Origin: Rathayibacter rathayi
GTDB lineage: Bacteria; Actinomycetota; Actinomycetes; Actinomycetales; Microbacteriaceae
Direction: 5' to 3'
DNA length: 64,000 nucleotides
Assembly (NCBI RefSeq): GCF_004011095.1
Contig: NZ_CP028129.1
Location: 2,666,001-2,730,000, forward strand
The translations under genes were made by a program, and so were the position numbers. How positions within the stretch are numbered: the first letter of the stretch is position 1; every line of letters begins with the position of its first letter. Shown piece by piece: positions 9,705-18,939 of the stretch. The notes under the pieces were generated by a model. The model did no database searches and had not been told where the DNA came from. It was given only the letters and a program-made list of their open reading frames with translations.

Positions 9705-10406
9705 TCAGCGCCGCGAGGACGGGGCCGCCGGACGGGGCGGGTTGCGGCGGACGAACTCCATCCGGATGTCCGGCACGATCTTGCGATCGAGCACGACCGT
9801 CATATAGCGGCCGTCGACGCGGGCGCCGACCGCGACCACATCCGGATCGGAGTCCACGCGATATCCGCGCAGCGCCTCCCCGTCCACGATCACCGGAACG
9901 CCGCGCACGACATCCTCATCGCGGAGAGCGGCGGCGACCACCGGCATCCCGCCGCGACGGCTGCGCACACGGCCCGGGAAGGTGTTACGGAGCACGTCAC
10001 CCATGTGCGCCGCGAGACGCGACTCCAGGGGTCGGCTGCGCTCAGCGGGGATCGGCACGGAGGTGCGCACCGCCTCCCAGAGCACCGGGTACCGCATCCG
10101 CGTCACCTGGTCAACCATCCACGGCGGCAGGTGGTCGTGCTCGGCTCGCTCGATCGCGCGCTTCTGCTCGGGCGTCAGCGGGACGTGATTCACCGGGTCG
10201 GCCCGATTGCGCGGATTCTTGAAGAAGGAGTACGAGAGCGAGATCTCGACAAAGCGGCCCAGGGCCATCGTCTGCGCCGCGGCGAACTCCTCCAGCCGTG
10301 GCTGCGGCGCGAACGCGAGAACGGGATCGCCGAAGCGAGCCGCGATCTCGTCCACCCCAGGAGGGGCAGGCATGTCGCGTACAGCTCCCGTCGTGTCCAT
10401 GCGCAT
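9705..10406 (-). CDS. Conserved-looking hypothetical protein
   Basis: 233 aa from an ATG at 10406; a second ATG two codons later is equally plausible. No signal peptide or membrane segment. It reads as a normal globular protein with blocks such as SLSYSFFKNPRNRADPVNH and a C-terminal half rich in beta-type segments (PVIVDGEALRGYRVDSDPDV). I do not recognise the family. It is divergent from the threonine aldolase gene and converges on the response regulator gene across a 266-bp gap. Confidence 0.65.
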   Translation of the reverse strand: MRMDTTGAVRDMPAPPGVDEIAARFGDPVLAFAPQPRLEEFAAAQTMALGRFVEISLSYSFFKNPRNRADPVNHVPLTPEQKRAIERAEHDHLPPWMVDQVTRMRYPVLWEAVRTSVPIPAERSRPLESRLAAHMGDVLRNTFPGRVRSRRGGMPVVAAALRDEDVVRGVPVIVDGEALRGYRVDSDPDVVAVGARVDGRYMTVVLDRKIVPDIRMEFVRRNPPRPAAPSSRR

Positions 10407-10556
10407 ACGTCAAGAGTGGCCTGCCGCCCAGCCGATACCAACTTCTTGACGACAATCGCCTTTCGGGGCGTTGTCCGTTCACCTGCCCGAGACACGCGAA
10501 GGACAGCACGAATGCCGGGAGGCGCCTCCGGGGCGGAGGGCTGCGAAGATGGAGGG

Positions 10557-11639
10557 ATGAGCGCTCTGCACGATCCCGACGTCCGCGGCTTCGCCTCCGA
10601 CAACTACTCCGGAGTGCACGACGAGGTCCTCGCCGCGATCGCCGCGGCTAACGGGGCGCACCAGGTCGCGTACGGCGAGGACGTGTACACCGAGCGGCTG
10701 CAGGAGGCGTTCCGCCGCGAGTTCGGCGAGCAGGCGCAGGCCTTCCCCGTCTTCAACGGCACGGGCGCCAACGTCACCGGCCTACAGTCGATGCTCCCCC
10801 GGTGGGGCGCCGTCGTTTCGGCCGCCACCGCACACATCACCTCCGACGAGGGCGGGGCACCCGAGAAAGTCGGCGGGATCAAGATCCTGACCGTGCCGAC
10901 GCCCGACGGCAAGCTCACCCCCGCCCTGGTCGACCGAGAGGCGTGGGGATTCGGCGACGAGCACCGCGCCCAACCGCTCGTGGTTTCGATCACGCAGTCC
11001 TCCGAGCTCGGCACCGTCTACACCCCGGAGGAGGTGCGCGCGCTGGCCGTGCACGCGCACGGCCTCGGCATGCGGTTGCACATGGACGGCGCGCGGATTG
11101 CGAACGCGGCCGCCGCGCTCGGCCTGCCGCTGCGCTCCTTCACCACGGACGCAGGAGTCGACGTGCTCTCGTTCGGCGGCACTAAGAACGGCATTCTGCT
11201 CGGCGAGGCGATCGTCGTGCTCGACCCGGCGGCCTCGACCGGACTCACCTTCCTCCGCAAGACCAACATGCAGCTCTCCTCCAAGATGCGCTTCCTCTCG
11301 GCGCAGCTGCTCGCCCTGCTCGACGGCGGCGGCGAGGAGGAACCCCTGTGGCTCCGCTCGGCTCGGCACGCGAACGCGATGGCGGCGCGGCTGCGATCGG
11401 GGCTCGAGGCGGCGATCGCTGACGGCCGAATCAGTGGGCTCGAATTCACGCAGCAGACCCAGGCGAACGCGGTGTTCGCGACGCTGCCGCCCGGAGTCGC
11501 CGACCGGCTCCGCGCCGCCTATCGTTTCTACGACTGGAACCCGGCGACCGGCGAGGTCCGCTGGGTCTGCTCCTTCGACACCACGGAGGACGACATCGAC
11601 GGGTTCGCCACGGCGATCGAGCGCGAGCTGGCCGCGTGA
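10557..11639 (+). CDS. Low-specificity L-threonine aldolase (PLP-dependent)
   Basis: 360 aa from the ATG at 10557, preceded by GGAGG. This fold-type I PLP enzyme cleaves threonine/allo-threonine to glycine and acetaldehyde. Typical features: SDNYSGVHDEVLAAIAAAN at the N-terminus, FNGTGANVTGL cofactor loop, MDGARIANAAAALG with the PLP-pyridine Asp, and SFGGTKNGILLGEAIVVLD with the Schiff-base lysine near residue 210. The stop overlaps the GTG start of the downstream lipoprotein gene. Confidence 0.92.
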   Translation: MSALHDPDVRGFASDNYSGVHDEVLAAIAAANGAHQVAYGEDVYTERLQEAFRREFGEQAQAFPVFNGTGANVTGLQSMLPRWGAVVSAATAHITSDEGGAPEKVGGIKILTVPTPDGKLTPALVDREAWGFGDEHRAQPLVVSITQSSELGTVYTPEEVRALAVHAHGLGMRLHMDGARIANAAAALGLPLRSFTTDAGVDVLSFGGTKNGILLGEAIVVLDPAASTGLTFLRKTNMQLSSKMRFLSAQLLALLDGGGEEEPLWLRSARHANAMAARLRSGLEAAIADGRISGLEFTQQTQANAVFATLPPGVADRLRAAYRFYDWNPATGEVRWVCSFDTTEDDIDGFATAIERELAA

Positions 11640-12649
11640 AGGCGCGCTCCCCGCGCGCGGCGGCGATCGGAGTCGCGCTGGCGCTCCTTGTCGGGCTGAG
11701 CGGCTGCACCACGGCCGAACGCTCGGACGACGCGCCGACGCCGTCGCCGACCGCTACACCCTCGGCGACTCCGCCAACCACTGCGACGGCCTCGCCCACC
11801 ATCTCGACCCGGCTGGGCTGCGACTCCCTCCTGCCCGCGTCGCGCGCGGCCACGGCCCTGGGGGTCGCCCGCAGCGGCCTCGAAGGCAGCCGCGAGGTGA
11901 CGACGCGCTCCTCGGGCGAGCTGATCCGCGAGGCGGCGGAGGACAGCGGCGGACTGCTCCGCTGCGCCTGGTACGACGGGGATGCGTCGGTCACCGCGGC
12001 GGCCGTGGAGGATGCGGCGGAGGCGTTCGCCGGCCGGCCGGGCCCGCGGCTCGCGACAGACGTCGAGGCGTACGGATCCTGCACCGACGGCAGCTGCGAC
12101 CTCGACCTGCTCGCCGGCGCCACCTGGGTAACCCTGCAGCTGCGAGGAGCAGCGGCCGGAGTCGACCTCGCGGCGCTGGCGACCAGCACGGCCGCGACGA
12201 CTCTGGGCACCCTCGACGAGCCGGTGACCGCTCCGTCGCCCGTCTGCACCGAGGTCCTCACCGGCGAGCAGCTCACCGGAGCCGCCGGGCTCGCCCAGCC
12301 GACAGCGGCGGCCGGGACGGGGACGGCGACCACGGCATCCGCTGCGGCGGCGGCCCGAGCCGGGTACACCTCCTGCAGCTGGAGCGACGCGGCCAGCGCG
12401 GCCTACTCGGGCGTGACCGTCGATGCGCTGCCGAACGGGGACGACGGCTGGCGCAACCTCTCGCTGACCTCCGGCCTGGCGATCCCGCTCGAGCCGCTCG
12501 ACGGCTTCGGCGAGAAGGCCCTCACCGGCTGCGCGGCGGGCGTCTGCGAGATCGACGCGCTGGCCGAGGACGTCTGGTGGCGCGTGACCGTCACCGGCGA
12601 CGCGACGAAGGCCGAGGCCGTCGCCCGCGCCGTCCTCGCAAACACCTAA
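11636..12649 (+). CDS. Lipoprotein with two tandem related domains
   Basis: 337 aa from a GTG at 11636 that overlaps the aldolase stop. A lipoprotein signal is clear: basic start, hydrophobic core and lipobox GLSGC near residue 24. A Thr/Ser/Pro linker follows. The mature part looks like two related halves, each beginning near a Cys (GCDSLLPASRAATALG; VCTEVLTGEQLTGAAG) and each with a central RCAWYDG/SCSWSDA element and a late CxxGxC pair (SCTDGSCDLD; GCAAGVCEID). This resembles DUF3558-like actinobacterial lipoproteins; function unknown. It ends about 40 bp before a palindromic repeat. Confidence 0.8.
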   Translation: MKARSPRAAAIGVALALLVGLSGCTTAERSDDAPTPSPTATPSATPPTTATASPTISTRLGCDSLLPASRAATALGVARSGLEGSREVTTRSSGELIREAAEDSGGLLRCAWYDGDASVTAAAVEDAAEAFAGRPGPRLATDVEAYGSCTDGSCDLDLLAGATWVTLQLRGAAAGVDLAALATSTAATTLGTLDEPVTAPSPVCTEVLTGEQLTGAAGLAQPTAAAGTGTATTASAAAAARAGYTSCSWSDAASAAYSGVTVDALPNGDDGWRNLSLTSGLAIPLEPLDGFGEKALTGCAAGVCEIDALAEDVWWRVTVTGDATKAEAVARAVLANT

Positions 12650-12680
12650 CCCTCCCCGCCCCCCTTCCTCCCCCTCCCTC

Positions 12681-12763
12681 CTTCCCCCTCCCGCGAGATG
12701 CCACTTATGCGCGTCTTCACCGGCGTGTCGCGCTCATAAGTGGCATCTCGCGAGAGGGGGAAG
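12681..12763. repeat. Palindromic dispersed repeat, family 1, copy 2
   Basis: Core arms 12692-12709 and 12735-12752 are perfect 18-bp inverted repeats with the same sequence as copy 1 at 4868. Including flanks, 12681-12709 pairs with 12735-12763 with a single mismatch, the outer part being a pyrimidine tract facing a purine tract. The 25-bp loop shares GGCGTGTCG with copy 1. It lies between convergent genes and supplies the stop codon of the GNAT gene on the minus strand. Confidence 0.85.
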
Positions 12764-13540
12764 AGGGGAGGGGGAGGGGGAGGGGGGAGGGGGGTAGCGC
12801 CAGTACTCGTACCAGGAGGATTCGCGGCAGCCAAGGGATGCGTAGAGGCGGCGGGCGGCAGCGTTGTCGGCGAGCACCTGGAGCCAGAAGCGCTCGATTC
12901 CGCGGCGCGACGCCTCCTCGAGGAGGGCGCGGACGACGGCAGAGGCGAGGCCGCGTCGGCGCGCGTCGGGCCGGGTCGCCAGGCCGAAGAGGCCGCCCCA
13001 GAGTTCTCCGTCCTGTGCCGTGACGACGGCGAGACGGCCGGTCGCCGCGGGGCCGTCGCCGCCGATGGCGAGGGCGTAGGAGGAGGGACAGCCCGTGAGG
13101 ATGCGCTCGGCGACCGCGCGCGCCTCCGCTCCTCCGCGTCCGTCGACCGACCACCAGAGGGCGAGCCAGTCCTCGTCGGGAGCCGGGGCGAGGCGGATGG
13201 GCGTCGGCAACGCAGGCAGTGCGGCGAGCGCCTCCTGGACCGACCCGGTCAGCACGAGCGTGCGGTCGACCGGCGTGGCGCCCCGCTCGGCGAGGAGCCC
13301 GGTCAGCCCGGCGGGACTCGGCGGGCCGACCTGCACGAGGGGCGCGATGCCGTGCTCGCGGGCGAACGCCTCCGCCGCGTCGAGGGCGGCCGCCTGGTCG
13401 GCGACGTCTCCGGAGGCGAGCAGCGAGTTGGCGCGCTTGGTCACACCCGCGGAGGCGCGCAGTTCCCACGCGCCGAGCGGACGTCGCACGAGCGCGGGCC
13501 AGGCGTCGGCGGCGAGTCGGTCGAGCAGCAGCGGATCCAT
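12734..13540 (-). CDS. Double-GNAT-type N-acetyltransferase
   Basis: 268 aa from the ATG at 13540 (MDPLLLDRLAADAWP). The C-terminal GNAT domain is clear: LWGGLFGLATRPDARRRGLA with the acetyl-CoA binding R-R-x-G-L-A loop, then AVVRALLEEASRRG and VLADNAAARRLYASLGC. The N-terminal half, with its own ALDAAEAFAREHGIAPLVQV segment, looks like a degenerate first GNAT-like domain. The last ~17 residues (Pro/Ser run then LARCHL) are encoded by the purine tract and arm of palindromic repeat copy 2, so the original stop was probably lost by insertion or recombination there. Confidence 0.82.
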   Translation of the reverse strand: MDPLLLDRLAADAWPALVRRPLGAWELRASAGVTKRANSLLASGDVADQAAALDAAEAFAREHGIAPLVQVGPPSPAGLTGLLAERGATPVDRTLVLTGSVQEALAALPALPTPIRLAPAPDEDWLALWWSVDGRGGAEARAVAERILTGCPSSYALAIGGDGPAATGRLAVVTAQDGELWGGLFGLATRPDARRRGLASAVVRALLEEASRRGIERFWLQVLADNAAARRLYASLGCRESSWYEYWRYPPPPSPSPSPLPPLARCHL

Positions 13541-13600
13541 CCGGTCACGGTAGCGGGAACGTCCTGTTCGTCGTAGCAAGTCTTTTGCACCGTCCGAGTT

Positions 13601-14310
13601 TCGTTTGAAGAAACTGCTCGATTCTTTACACGTCGAGCTCTGCTCTCCTCGCTCCCGAATCCCGCGGTTCTGGTGAACAGCATCCAGCTCCTCGAAGCGC
13701 AGGCGAGCTCCGAGATCGAGAACATCGTCACCACGTCGGACGAGCTCTTCCGCTTCGCCGACGATGAGGACGCCGCCGCCGATCCCGCCACGCGCGAGGC
13801 GCTGCGGTACCGAGCGGGGAGCACGCCTACGCGCCCCCGGTCGGAGTCGGAACGATCACCAATTCCCTTGTTTAATTGGGAGACGTTCATCCACGAGCCT
13901 GAGGGGCTCGATCCACTGATCGTCATGGCGACCGCGCACTACCAGTTCGAGGCCATCCGCCCGTTCGCCTGCTGCTCGCCGTCACTTCAGAGGGTGCGGA
14001 GGAATGGATCGGTGCGCTGCGGGAGACGGTGCGCGAGGAGGTGCGGAGTGCGCTGCCCGGGGGCGCGAACGCCGATCTTCTCGAGGTGCTGTTCGAGGAG
14101 CCGTACTGCCGCATCCGGACGGTGATGGCCCGATGCGGAGTCTCCCGTCCGACTGCGCGCTCGTGGCTGTCCGCGATGGTCGAGCGCGGGATTCTCACCG
14201 AGACTCCGATCGGGCGGGAGCGGTTGTTCGTCAACCACGCCTTCCTCCGGCTCCTGAAGCGGGATCAGGAGACCACGGCAGGTCCTCCTGCCGAGCCGAC
14301 CCTCTTCTGA
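13601..14310 (+). pseudogene. Fic/DOC-family protein, decayed
   Basis: Recognisable Fic pieces occur in order on the plus strand but in different frames. The N-terminal segment is LLEAQASSEIENIVTTSDEL (about 13685-13744), followed by NWETFIHEPEGLDPLIVMAT (about 13878-13937). The Fic core start FEAIRPFA (about 13951-13974) breaks off before the DGNGR part of the HxFx(D/E)GNGR active-site motif, and the catalytic His is Arg. After a deletion the frame resumes with the C-terminal winged-helix region (LFEEPYCRIRTVMARCGVSR, 14089 onward). At least two frame changes and loss of the catalytic loop make AMPylation activity impossible. No antitoxin partner is seen. Confidence 0.85.
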
Positions 14311-14348
14311 CGCCCTGCCGCACCGCTCGGACGCCCGGAAACAACTCC

Positions 14349-14400
14349 GGCTCGCAGGAACCGCGCGATCGGACGAACCGAGCGGGATCCTGCGAGCCGG
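14349..14400. terminator. Bidirectional hairpin terminator candidate
   Basis: Perfect 12-bp arms CGGCTCGCAGGA (14349-14360) and its complement (14389-14400) with a 28-bp loop, placed between the convergent Fic pseudogene and lpd gene. No U-tract is evident. Confidence 0.5.
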
Positions 14401-14420
14401 AGGAGGCGGAGGGACGAGCC

Positions 14421-15821
14421 CTACATGTTGATCATGTGCCCCTTCAGGCCGTGGAAGCCCTCCTGCAGTGCCTCCGACAGCGTCGGGTGGGTGTGCACAT
14501 TGCGGGCCAGCTCGGTCGCGGTGAGGTCCCACTTCTGGGCGAGGGTGAGCTCGGGGAGCAGCTCGGAGACGTCCGGTCCGATCATGTGCGCACCGAGGAG
14601 TTCGCCGTACTTCTTGCTCGCGATGAGCTTCACGAAGCCGGTGGGCTCGCCGAGGCCGTGCGCCTTGCCGTTCGCCATGAAGGGGAAGGTCGAGACGGTG
14701 ATCTCGTGGCCCTCGTCGCGCGCCTGCTTCTCGGTGAGGCCGAAGGACGCGATCTGCGGCTGGCAGAACGTCGCGCGCGGCATCATCCGGTAGTCGCCCA
14801 GGGTCTGGGTCTCGGCGCCGGCGAGGGTCTCGGCGGCGACGACGCCCTGCGCCTCCGCGACGTGCGCGAGCTGGAGCTTCGCGGTGACGTCGCCGATGGC
14901 GTAGATGTGCGGCACGTTGGTGCGCATGTGGTCGTCGATTGCGATCGCGCCGCGCTCGGTCAGCTCGACGCCGGTGTTCTCGAGACCGAAGCCCTCGGTG
15001 CGGGGGACCCAGCCGATGGACATGAGCACCTTGTCGACCTCGAGGGTCGACTGCGTGCCGTCCTTCGCGGTGTAGGTGACCGTGACGTAGCCGTCCTTGT
15101 CGACGACCGACTCGACCTTGGTCGAGGTCAGGATCTCGACGCCCAGCTTCTTGTACTGCTTTTGGATCTCCTTCGAGACGTCCGGGTCCTCGTTGGGGAG
15201 GGCGCGGTCCATGAACTCGATGATCGTCACGTCGACGCCGTAGTTCTTCAAGACATAGGCGAACTCCATGCCGATCGCGCCCGCGCCGACGATGGCCATC
15301 GTGTCGGGCAGCTCGCGGGTCATGATTTGGGTCTCGTAGGTGACGACGTTCTCGGAGAGCTCAACGCCGGGGAGGAGGCGGACGCTCGCGCCGGTCGCGA
15401 TGATCGCGTCGTCGAAGGTCAGCGACTCCGTGCCGCCCTTGCTGAGCTGGACGTCGAGGCCCTTCGGGCCGGTGAAAGATCCGACGCCGTCGAACTCGGC
15501 GATCGTGTTCTTCTTCATCAGGAAGTGGACGCCCTTGGTGCGGCCGTCCGCGACCGAGCGGCTGCGGTCGAACGCCGCGCCGAAGTCGAAGGAGACGTCG
15601 CCGGAGATGCCGAACTGCTTCGCCTGGGTGTGGAAGAGGTGGGCGAGCTCGGCATTGCGCAGCAGCGCCTTGGACGGGATGCAGCCCACATTCAGGCAGA
15701 CACCGCCCCAGTACTGCTTCTCGACGACGGCGACGGACTTGCCGAGCTGGGCGGCGCGGATTGCGGCCACGTATCCGCCGGGGCCTGCCCCCAGGACGAC
15801 GACGTCGAAGTGCTGGGTCAT
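14421..15821 (-). CDS. lpdA: Dihydrolipoyl dehydrogenase (E3)
   Basis: 466 aa from the ATG at 15821; the frame stays open upstream but the FAD-binding start [20 protein letters not shown] fixes the N-terminus. The redox-active disulfide is in [16 protein letters not shown] near residue 40, the NAD-binding Rossmann motif is [18 protein letters not shown] near 180, and the C-terminal dimer interface carries the catalytic HTHPTLSEA. It reoxidises dihydrolipoamide for the 2-oxoacid dehydrogenase complexes and possibly the glycine cleavage system. It is monocistronic here. Confidence 0.95.
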   Translation of the reverse strand: MTQHFDVVVLGAGPGGYVAAIRAAQLGKSVAVVEKQYWGGVCLNVGCIPSKALLRNAELAHLFHTQAKQFGISGDVSFDFGAAFDRSRSVADGRTKGVHFLMKKNTIAEFDGVGSFTGPKGLDVQLSKGGTESLTFDDAIIATGASVRLLPGVELSENVVTYETQIMTRELPDTMAIVGAGAIGMEFAYVLKNYGVDVTIIEFMDRALPNEDPDVSKEIQKQYKKLGVEILTSTKVESVVDKDGYVTVTYTAKDGTQSTLEVDKVLMSIGWVPRTEGFGLENTGVELTERGAIAIDDHMRTNVPHIYAIGDVTAKLQLAHVAEAQGVVAAETLAGAETQTLGDYRMMPRATFCQPQIASFGLTEKQARDEGHEITVSTFPFMANGKAHGLGEPTGFVKLIASKKYGELLGAHMIGPDVSELLPELTLAQKWDLTATELARNVHTHPTLSEALQEGFHGLKGHMINM

Positions 15822-16039
15822 GGATGATCCTCCAGAGTCGTGGATGGTGGTGCGCGGGGTGACCACGCCGTCTCCCACCGTACCGTTCCGGGGCTCGGAG
15901 GCGGCCCGGTCGTCCGAGGGCGAACGTGCGCCCAGGCGCGCGCACCCAGCATGGGCGGGAATGCCTGCCGAACACCTGCGGTTGACCTCTTGCGGGCAAC
16001 GGAGCCCTTCCCCCAGTCCCCGCACGGAAGAAGCCCGCG

Positions 16040-16627
16040 ATGACCCTCGCCGCCCCCCGCACCGCCACGACCAGCGCCCCGATCCTCGACGTCCTTGCGG
16101 AGCGCTGGAGCCCCCGCTCCTACGACACGTCCGCGACCGTCTCGGACGAGACCCTCGCCTCGCTCCTTGAGGCCGCGCGCTGGTCCCCGTCCGCCAGCAA
16201 CTCGCAGCCGTGGCGCTTCATCGTCGCCCGCCGCGGCTCCGACGAGTTCGACCGCATCGTCGCGACCCTCGCGGGCTTCAACGGCGCCTGGGCTGGTTCC
16301 GCGGCCGTGCTGGTCGTCGCGCTCGCCGAGACCGTCGACTCCGAGGGAAAGCCGCGCCCGTGGGCCGTCTACGATCTCGGCCAGTCGATCGCCCATCTCA
16401 GCGTCCAGGCACACCACGAGGGCCTGCACGTACACCAAATGGCCGGCTTCGACAACGATGCCGTCCGCACCGCGTTCGGCGTCGACGAGCGCTTCGACCC
16501 GGTGACGATCGCGGCGGTCGGAGTCGCGGCCGAGGCCGACGCGCTGTCGAACGAGACCCTGCGCGAGCGCGAGACCGCGCCGCGCACCCGCCTGCCCCTC
16601 GAGGAGCTCGTGCTCGTCCAGGCGTAG
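16040..16627 (+). CDS. Nitroreductase family protein
   Basis: 195 aa, a typical length for small FMN-dependent nitroreductases. It has [18 protein letters not shown] near the N-terminus, the FMN-contacting [16 protein letters not shown] near residue 45-60, and a [19 protein letters not shown] helix near 110. The physiological substrate is unknown. The gene is divergent from lpdA and is followed by a strong hairpin. Confidence 0.88.
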   Translation: MTLAAPRTATTSAPILDVLAERWSPRSYDTSATVSDETLASLLEAARWSPSASNSQPWRFIVARRGSDEFDRIVATLAGFNGAWAGSAAVLVVALAETVDSEGKPRPWAVYDLGQSIAHLSVQAHHEGLHVHQMAGFDNDAVRTAFGVDERFDPVTIAAVGVAAEADALSNETLRERETAPRTRLPLEELVLVQA

Positions 16628-16641
16628 CCGCCGCACGCTCG

Positions 16642-16675
16642 AAGGCCTCCCCCGTCCGCGGACCGGGGAGGCCTT
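16642..16675 (+). terminator. Hairpin terminator after nitroreductase gene
   Basis: Arms AAGGCCTCCCC (16642-16652) and GGGGAGGCCTT (16665-16675) with a 12-bp GC-rich loop, 15 bp after the nitroreductase stop; TTGTGTGTT follows. Confidence 0.7.
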
Positions 16676-16790
16676 GTGTGTTACTCCCCGTGTCGGCCCG
16701 CGCTGTGGTGCCCGGAGCCTCTCCGTACGATCGGACGATCCGCCTGTCCGTCCCGCCCGCCCGTCCGCCCATCCCGCCGTCCGGAGAGAC

Positions 16791-17618
16791 ATGCCCGTCA
16801 CCCCCGCCGCCCGCACGAGCCTGGCCTTCGACGCCGAGCTCGGACAGTCGGCGTTCCCCGTGCGCTTCGAGGGGGTCGGCCGCACCTTCACGCCCGGGGC
16901 GCCGGTGCTGACGGACGTCTCACTCGAGGCGGCCGCGGGCGAGGTCATCGCGATCCTCGGTCCGAGCGGCTGCGGCAAGTCGACGCTGCTGCGCATCGCC
17001 GCGGGCCTGGACAGCGCGTCTGAGGGCTCCGTGCTGATCGACGACGCGCCCGTCTCGGGCATCGAGCCGCGGTGCGCGGTGGCGTTCCAGGAGCCGCGAC
17101 TGCTGCCGTGGCGGAGCATCGCCGACAACGTCGCGCTCGGCCTGCCGCGCGGCACGCCCCGAGCAGCTGCCCGTGCCGCCGTCGACGAGCTGCTCTCGTT
17201 GGTCGGCCTCACCGCGCACGCCCGCTCGCGGCCCCGCGAGGTGTCCGGAGGGATGGCGCAGCGCGCCTCCCTCGCCCGCGCGCTCGCCCGGAACCCCGGC
17301 GTGCTCCTCCTCGACGAGCCCTTCGGGGCGCTCGACGCGCTGACGCGCCTGCGGATGCAGGACCTGGTGCTCGACGTGCACGCGGCAGCCCCGGCGACGA
17401 TCCTGCTCGTCACGCACGATGTCGACGAGGCCCTGCAGTTGGCCGACCGCATCGTGCTCCTCGGGCGCGAGGAGCCCGGAGGCGTCTCGCGGATCCAGCG
17501 GATCGTGACGGTCCCCGGTGCGCGGCCCCGCGACCGCGGCTCGGCGGAACTCGCCGAGCACCGCGCCGAGCTGCTCGCGGGGCTCGGCATCGAGCGGCAC
17601 CGAGCCGGGCGGCACTGA
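16791..17618 (+). CDS. ssuB: ABC transporter ATP-binding protein, aliphatic sulfonate/nitrate type
   Basis: 275 aa from the ATG at 16791, preceded by GGAGAGAC. Walker A LGPSGCGKSTLL, Q-loop AFQEPRLLPWRS, signature VSGGMAQRASLARAL, Walker B GVLLLDEPFGALD and the VTHDVDEALQLAD switch are all present. The PRLLPW Q-loop is characteristic of the SsuB/TauB/NrtD group. It is the first gene of an ATPase, binding protein, permease, acetyl-CoA synthetase run. The stop codon lies inside a 15-bp tandem repeat. The substrate (alkanesulfonate) is inferred from family and from the adjacent binding protein. Confidence 0.88.
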   Translation: MPVTPAARTSLAFDAELGQSAFPVRFEGVGRTFTPGAPVLTDVSLEAAAGEVIAILGPSGCGKSTLLRIAAGLDSASEGSVLIDDAPVSGIEPRCAVAFQEPRLLPWRSIADNVALGLPRGTPRAAARAAVDELLSLVGLTAHARSRPREVSGGMAQRASLARALARNPGVLLLDEPFGALDALTRLRMQDLVLDVHAAAPATILLVTHDVDEALQLADRIVLLGREEPGGVSRIQRIVTVPGARPRDRGSAELAEHRAELLAGLGIERHRAGRH

Positions 17619-17652
17619 GCCGGGCGGCACCGAGCGGGGCGGCACCGAGCCG
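17595..17652. repeat. 15-bp tandem repeat at the end of the ATPase gene
   Basis: Nearly four copies of CGGCACCGAGCCGGG. Copy 2 carries a C-to-T change that creates the TGA at 17616-17618 ending the ATPase gene. Confidence 0.8.
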
Positions 17653-17816
17653 ATCAGGGCGACGCCGGACCCTGACCCGTACCGATCAGAGCCGTGGCCT
17701 CCCTCCACAGCCGCCGTTTCCGTCCGCTCTCCACCGAACCGGCTCCTCCCCGCACCACCGCTCCCCCGCAGCACCCACACTCACTCCTGTCACCGCATCC
17801 CGAAGTCGAGGCCCCC

Positions 17817-18884
17817 ATGTCGTTCACCAGCTCCCCGCTCACCAGCTCCCCGCTCACCCGCCGCACCGCTCTGGCCGGTCTGCTCACCGCCGCCGTCCCG
17901 CTCCTCGCGGGCTGCGTGCAGGGCGAGGGCGGAGCAGGAGCGGCGGCCGCCGACACCGCGGCCGGAGGCACCCAGGGCGGCACCCTCACACTCGACTTCG
18001 CGACGTACAACCCGCTGAGCCTGGTCATCAAGGAGAAGGGCTGGCTCGAGGCGGCCCTCGCCGAGCAGCAGGTCACCGTCGCCTGGGTGCAATCGGCGGG
18101 CTCGAACAAGGCCAACGAGGCCCTGCGCGCCGGAGCGATCGACGTCGGCTCCACTGCCGGCTCCGCCGCGCTGCTCGCCCGCTCGAACGGTTCGCCCATT
18201 AAGACGATCAACATCTTCTCGCAGCCGGAGTGGTCGGCTCTCGTCGTCCCCGCCGGCTCGGCGATCACCTCGGTCGAGCAGCTGAAGGGCAAGCAGATCG
18301 CGGCCACCAAGGGCACCGACCCCTACTTCTTCCTGGTGCAGGCGCTCGAGGCCGCGGGGCTGGGCATCGGCGACGTGACCGTGCAGAACCTCCAGCACGC
18401 CGACGGCTGGGCCGCGCTGCAGAACGGCTCCGTCGATGCCTGGGCGGGCCTTGACCCGATCATGGCGGGCGCCCAGGCAGCCGGGGCGACCCTGCTGTAC
18501 CGCAACGTCGACTTCAACTCCTACGGCCTCCTCAACGCGACCGAGAGCTTCCTCGCCGAGAAGCCCGACCTCGCGCAAACCGTGGTGAACGCCTACGAGC
18601 ACGCCCGCGCCTGGGCGCTCGAGAACCAGGACGAGACGGCGAGCATCCTCGCCTCCGTCGCCGGCCTCGACGTGGCGGTGGCGACCACGGTCATCACCGA
18701 GCGCAGCAACCTCGACGTCGGCCACGTCCCCGGCTCCGCACAGACGGACGTGCTCGCCGTGATCGGCCCGATCTTCGTCGAGAACGGCGACGTCGCCTCG
18801 CAGCAGCAGGTCGATGACGCGCTGAGCTCGCTGCTCGACACCAGGTACGCGTCAGCGGCCGATCCCGGTGCGATCGGGGCGTGA
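17817..18884 (+). CDS. ssuA: ABC transporter substrate-binding lipoprotein, SsuA/NMT1 type
   Basis: 355 aa from the ATG at 17817. The signal has a twin Arg (LTRRTALAGLL) and a lipobox LLAGC near residue 31. The mature part has the SsuA/NMT1 organisation: FATYNPLSLVIKEKGWLEAA, then SAGSNKANEALRAGAIDVGS, KGKQIAATKGTDPYFFLVQA and GWAALQNGSVDAWAGLDP. It would deliver an aliphatic sulfonate or related small anion to the permease encoded next. The exact ligand cannot be read from sequence. Confidence 0.88.
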   Translation: MSFTSSPLTSSPLTRRTALAGLLTAAVPLLAGCVQGEGGAGAAAADTAAGGTQGGTLTLDFATYNPLSLVIKEKGWLEAALAEQQVTVAWVQSAGSNKANEALRAGAIDVGSTAGSAALLARSNGSPIKTINIFSQPEWSALVVPAGSAITSVEQLKGKQIAATKGTDPYFFLVQALEAAGLGIGDVTVQNLQHADGWAALQNGSVDAWAGLDPIMAGAQAAGATLLYRNVDFNSYGLLNATESFLAEKPDLAQTVVNAYEHARAWALENQDETASILASVAGLDVAVATTVITERSNLDVGHVPGSAQTDVLAVIGPIFVENGDVASQQQVDDALSSLLDTRYASAADPGAIGA

Positions 18885-18939
18885 GGGGCGGCCCACCACC
18901 CCCTGCGCTGCGACTGCACTGCGACCCGAGGAGACGACG

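Noticed and set aside
12740..13576. 278-codon plus-strand frame
   Set aside because: Antisense shadow of the double-GNAT acetyltransferase gene.
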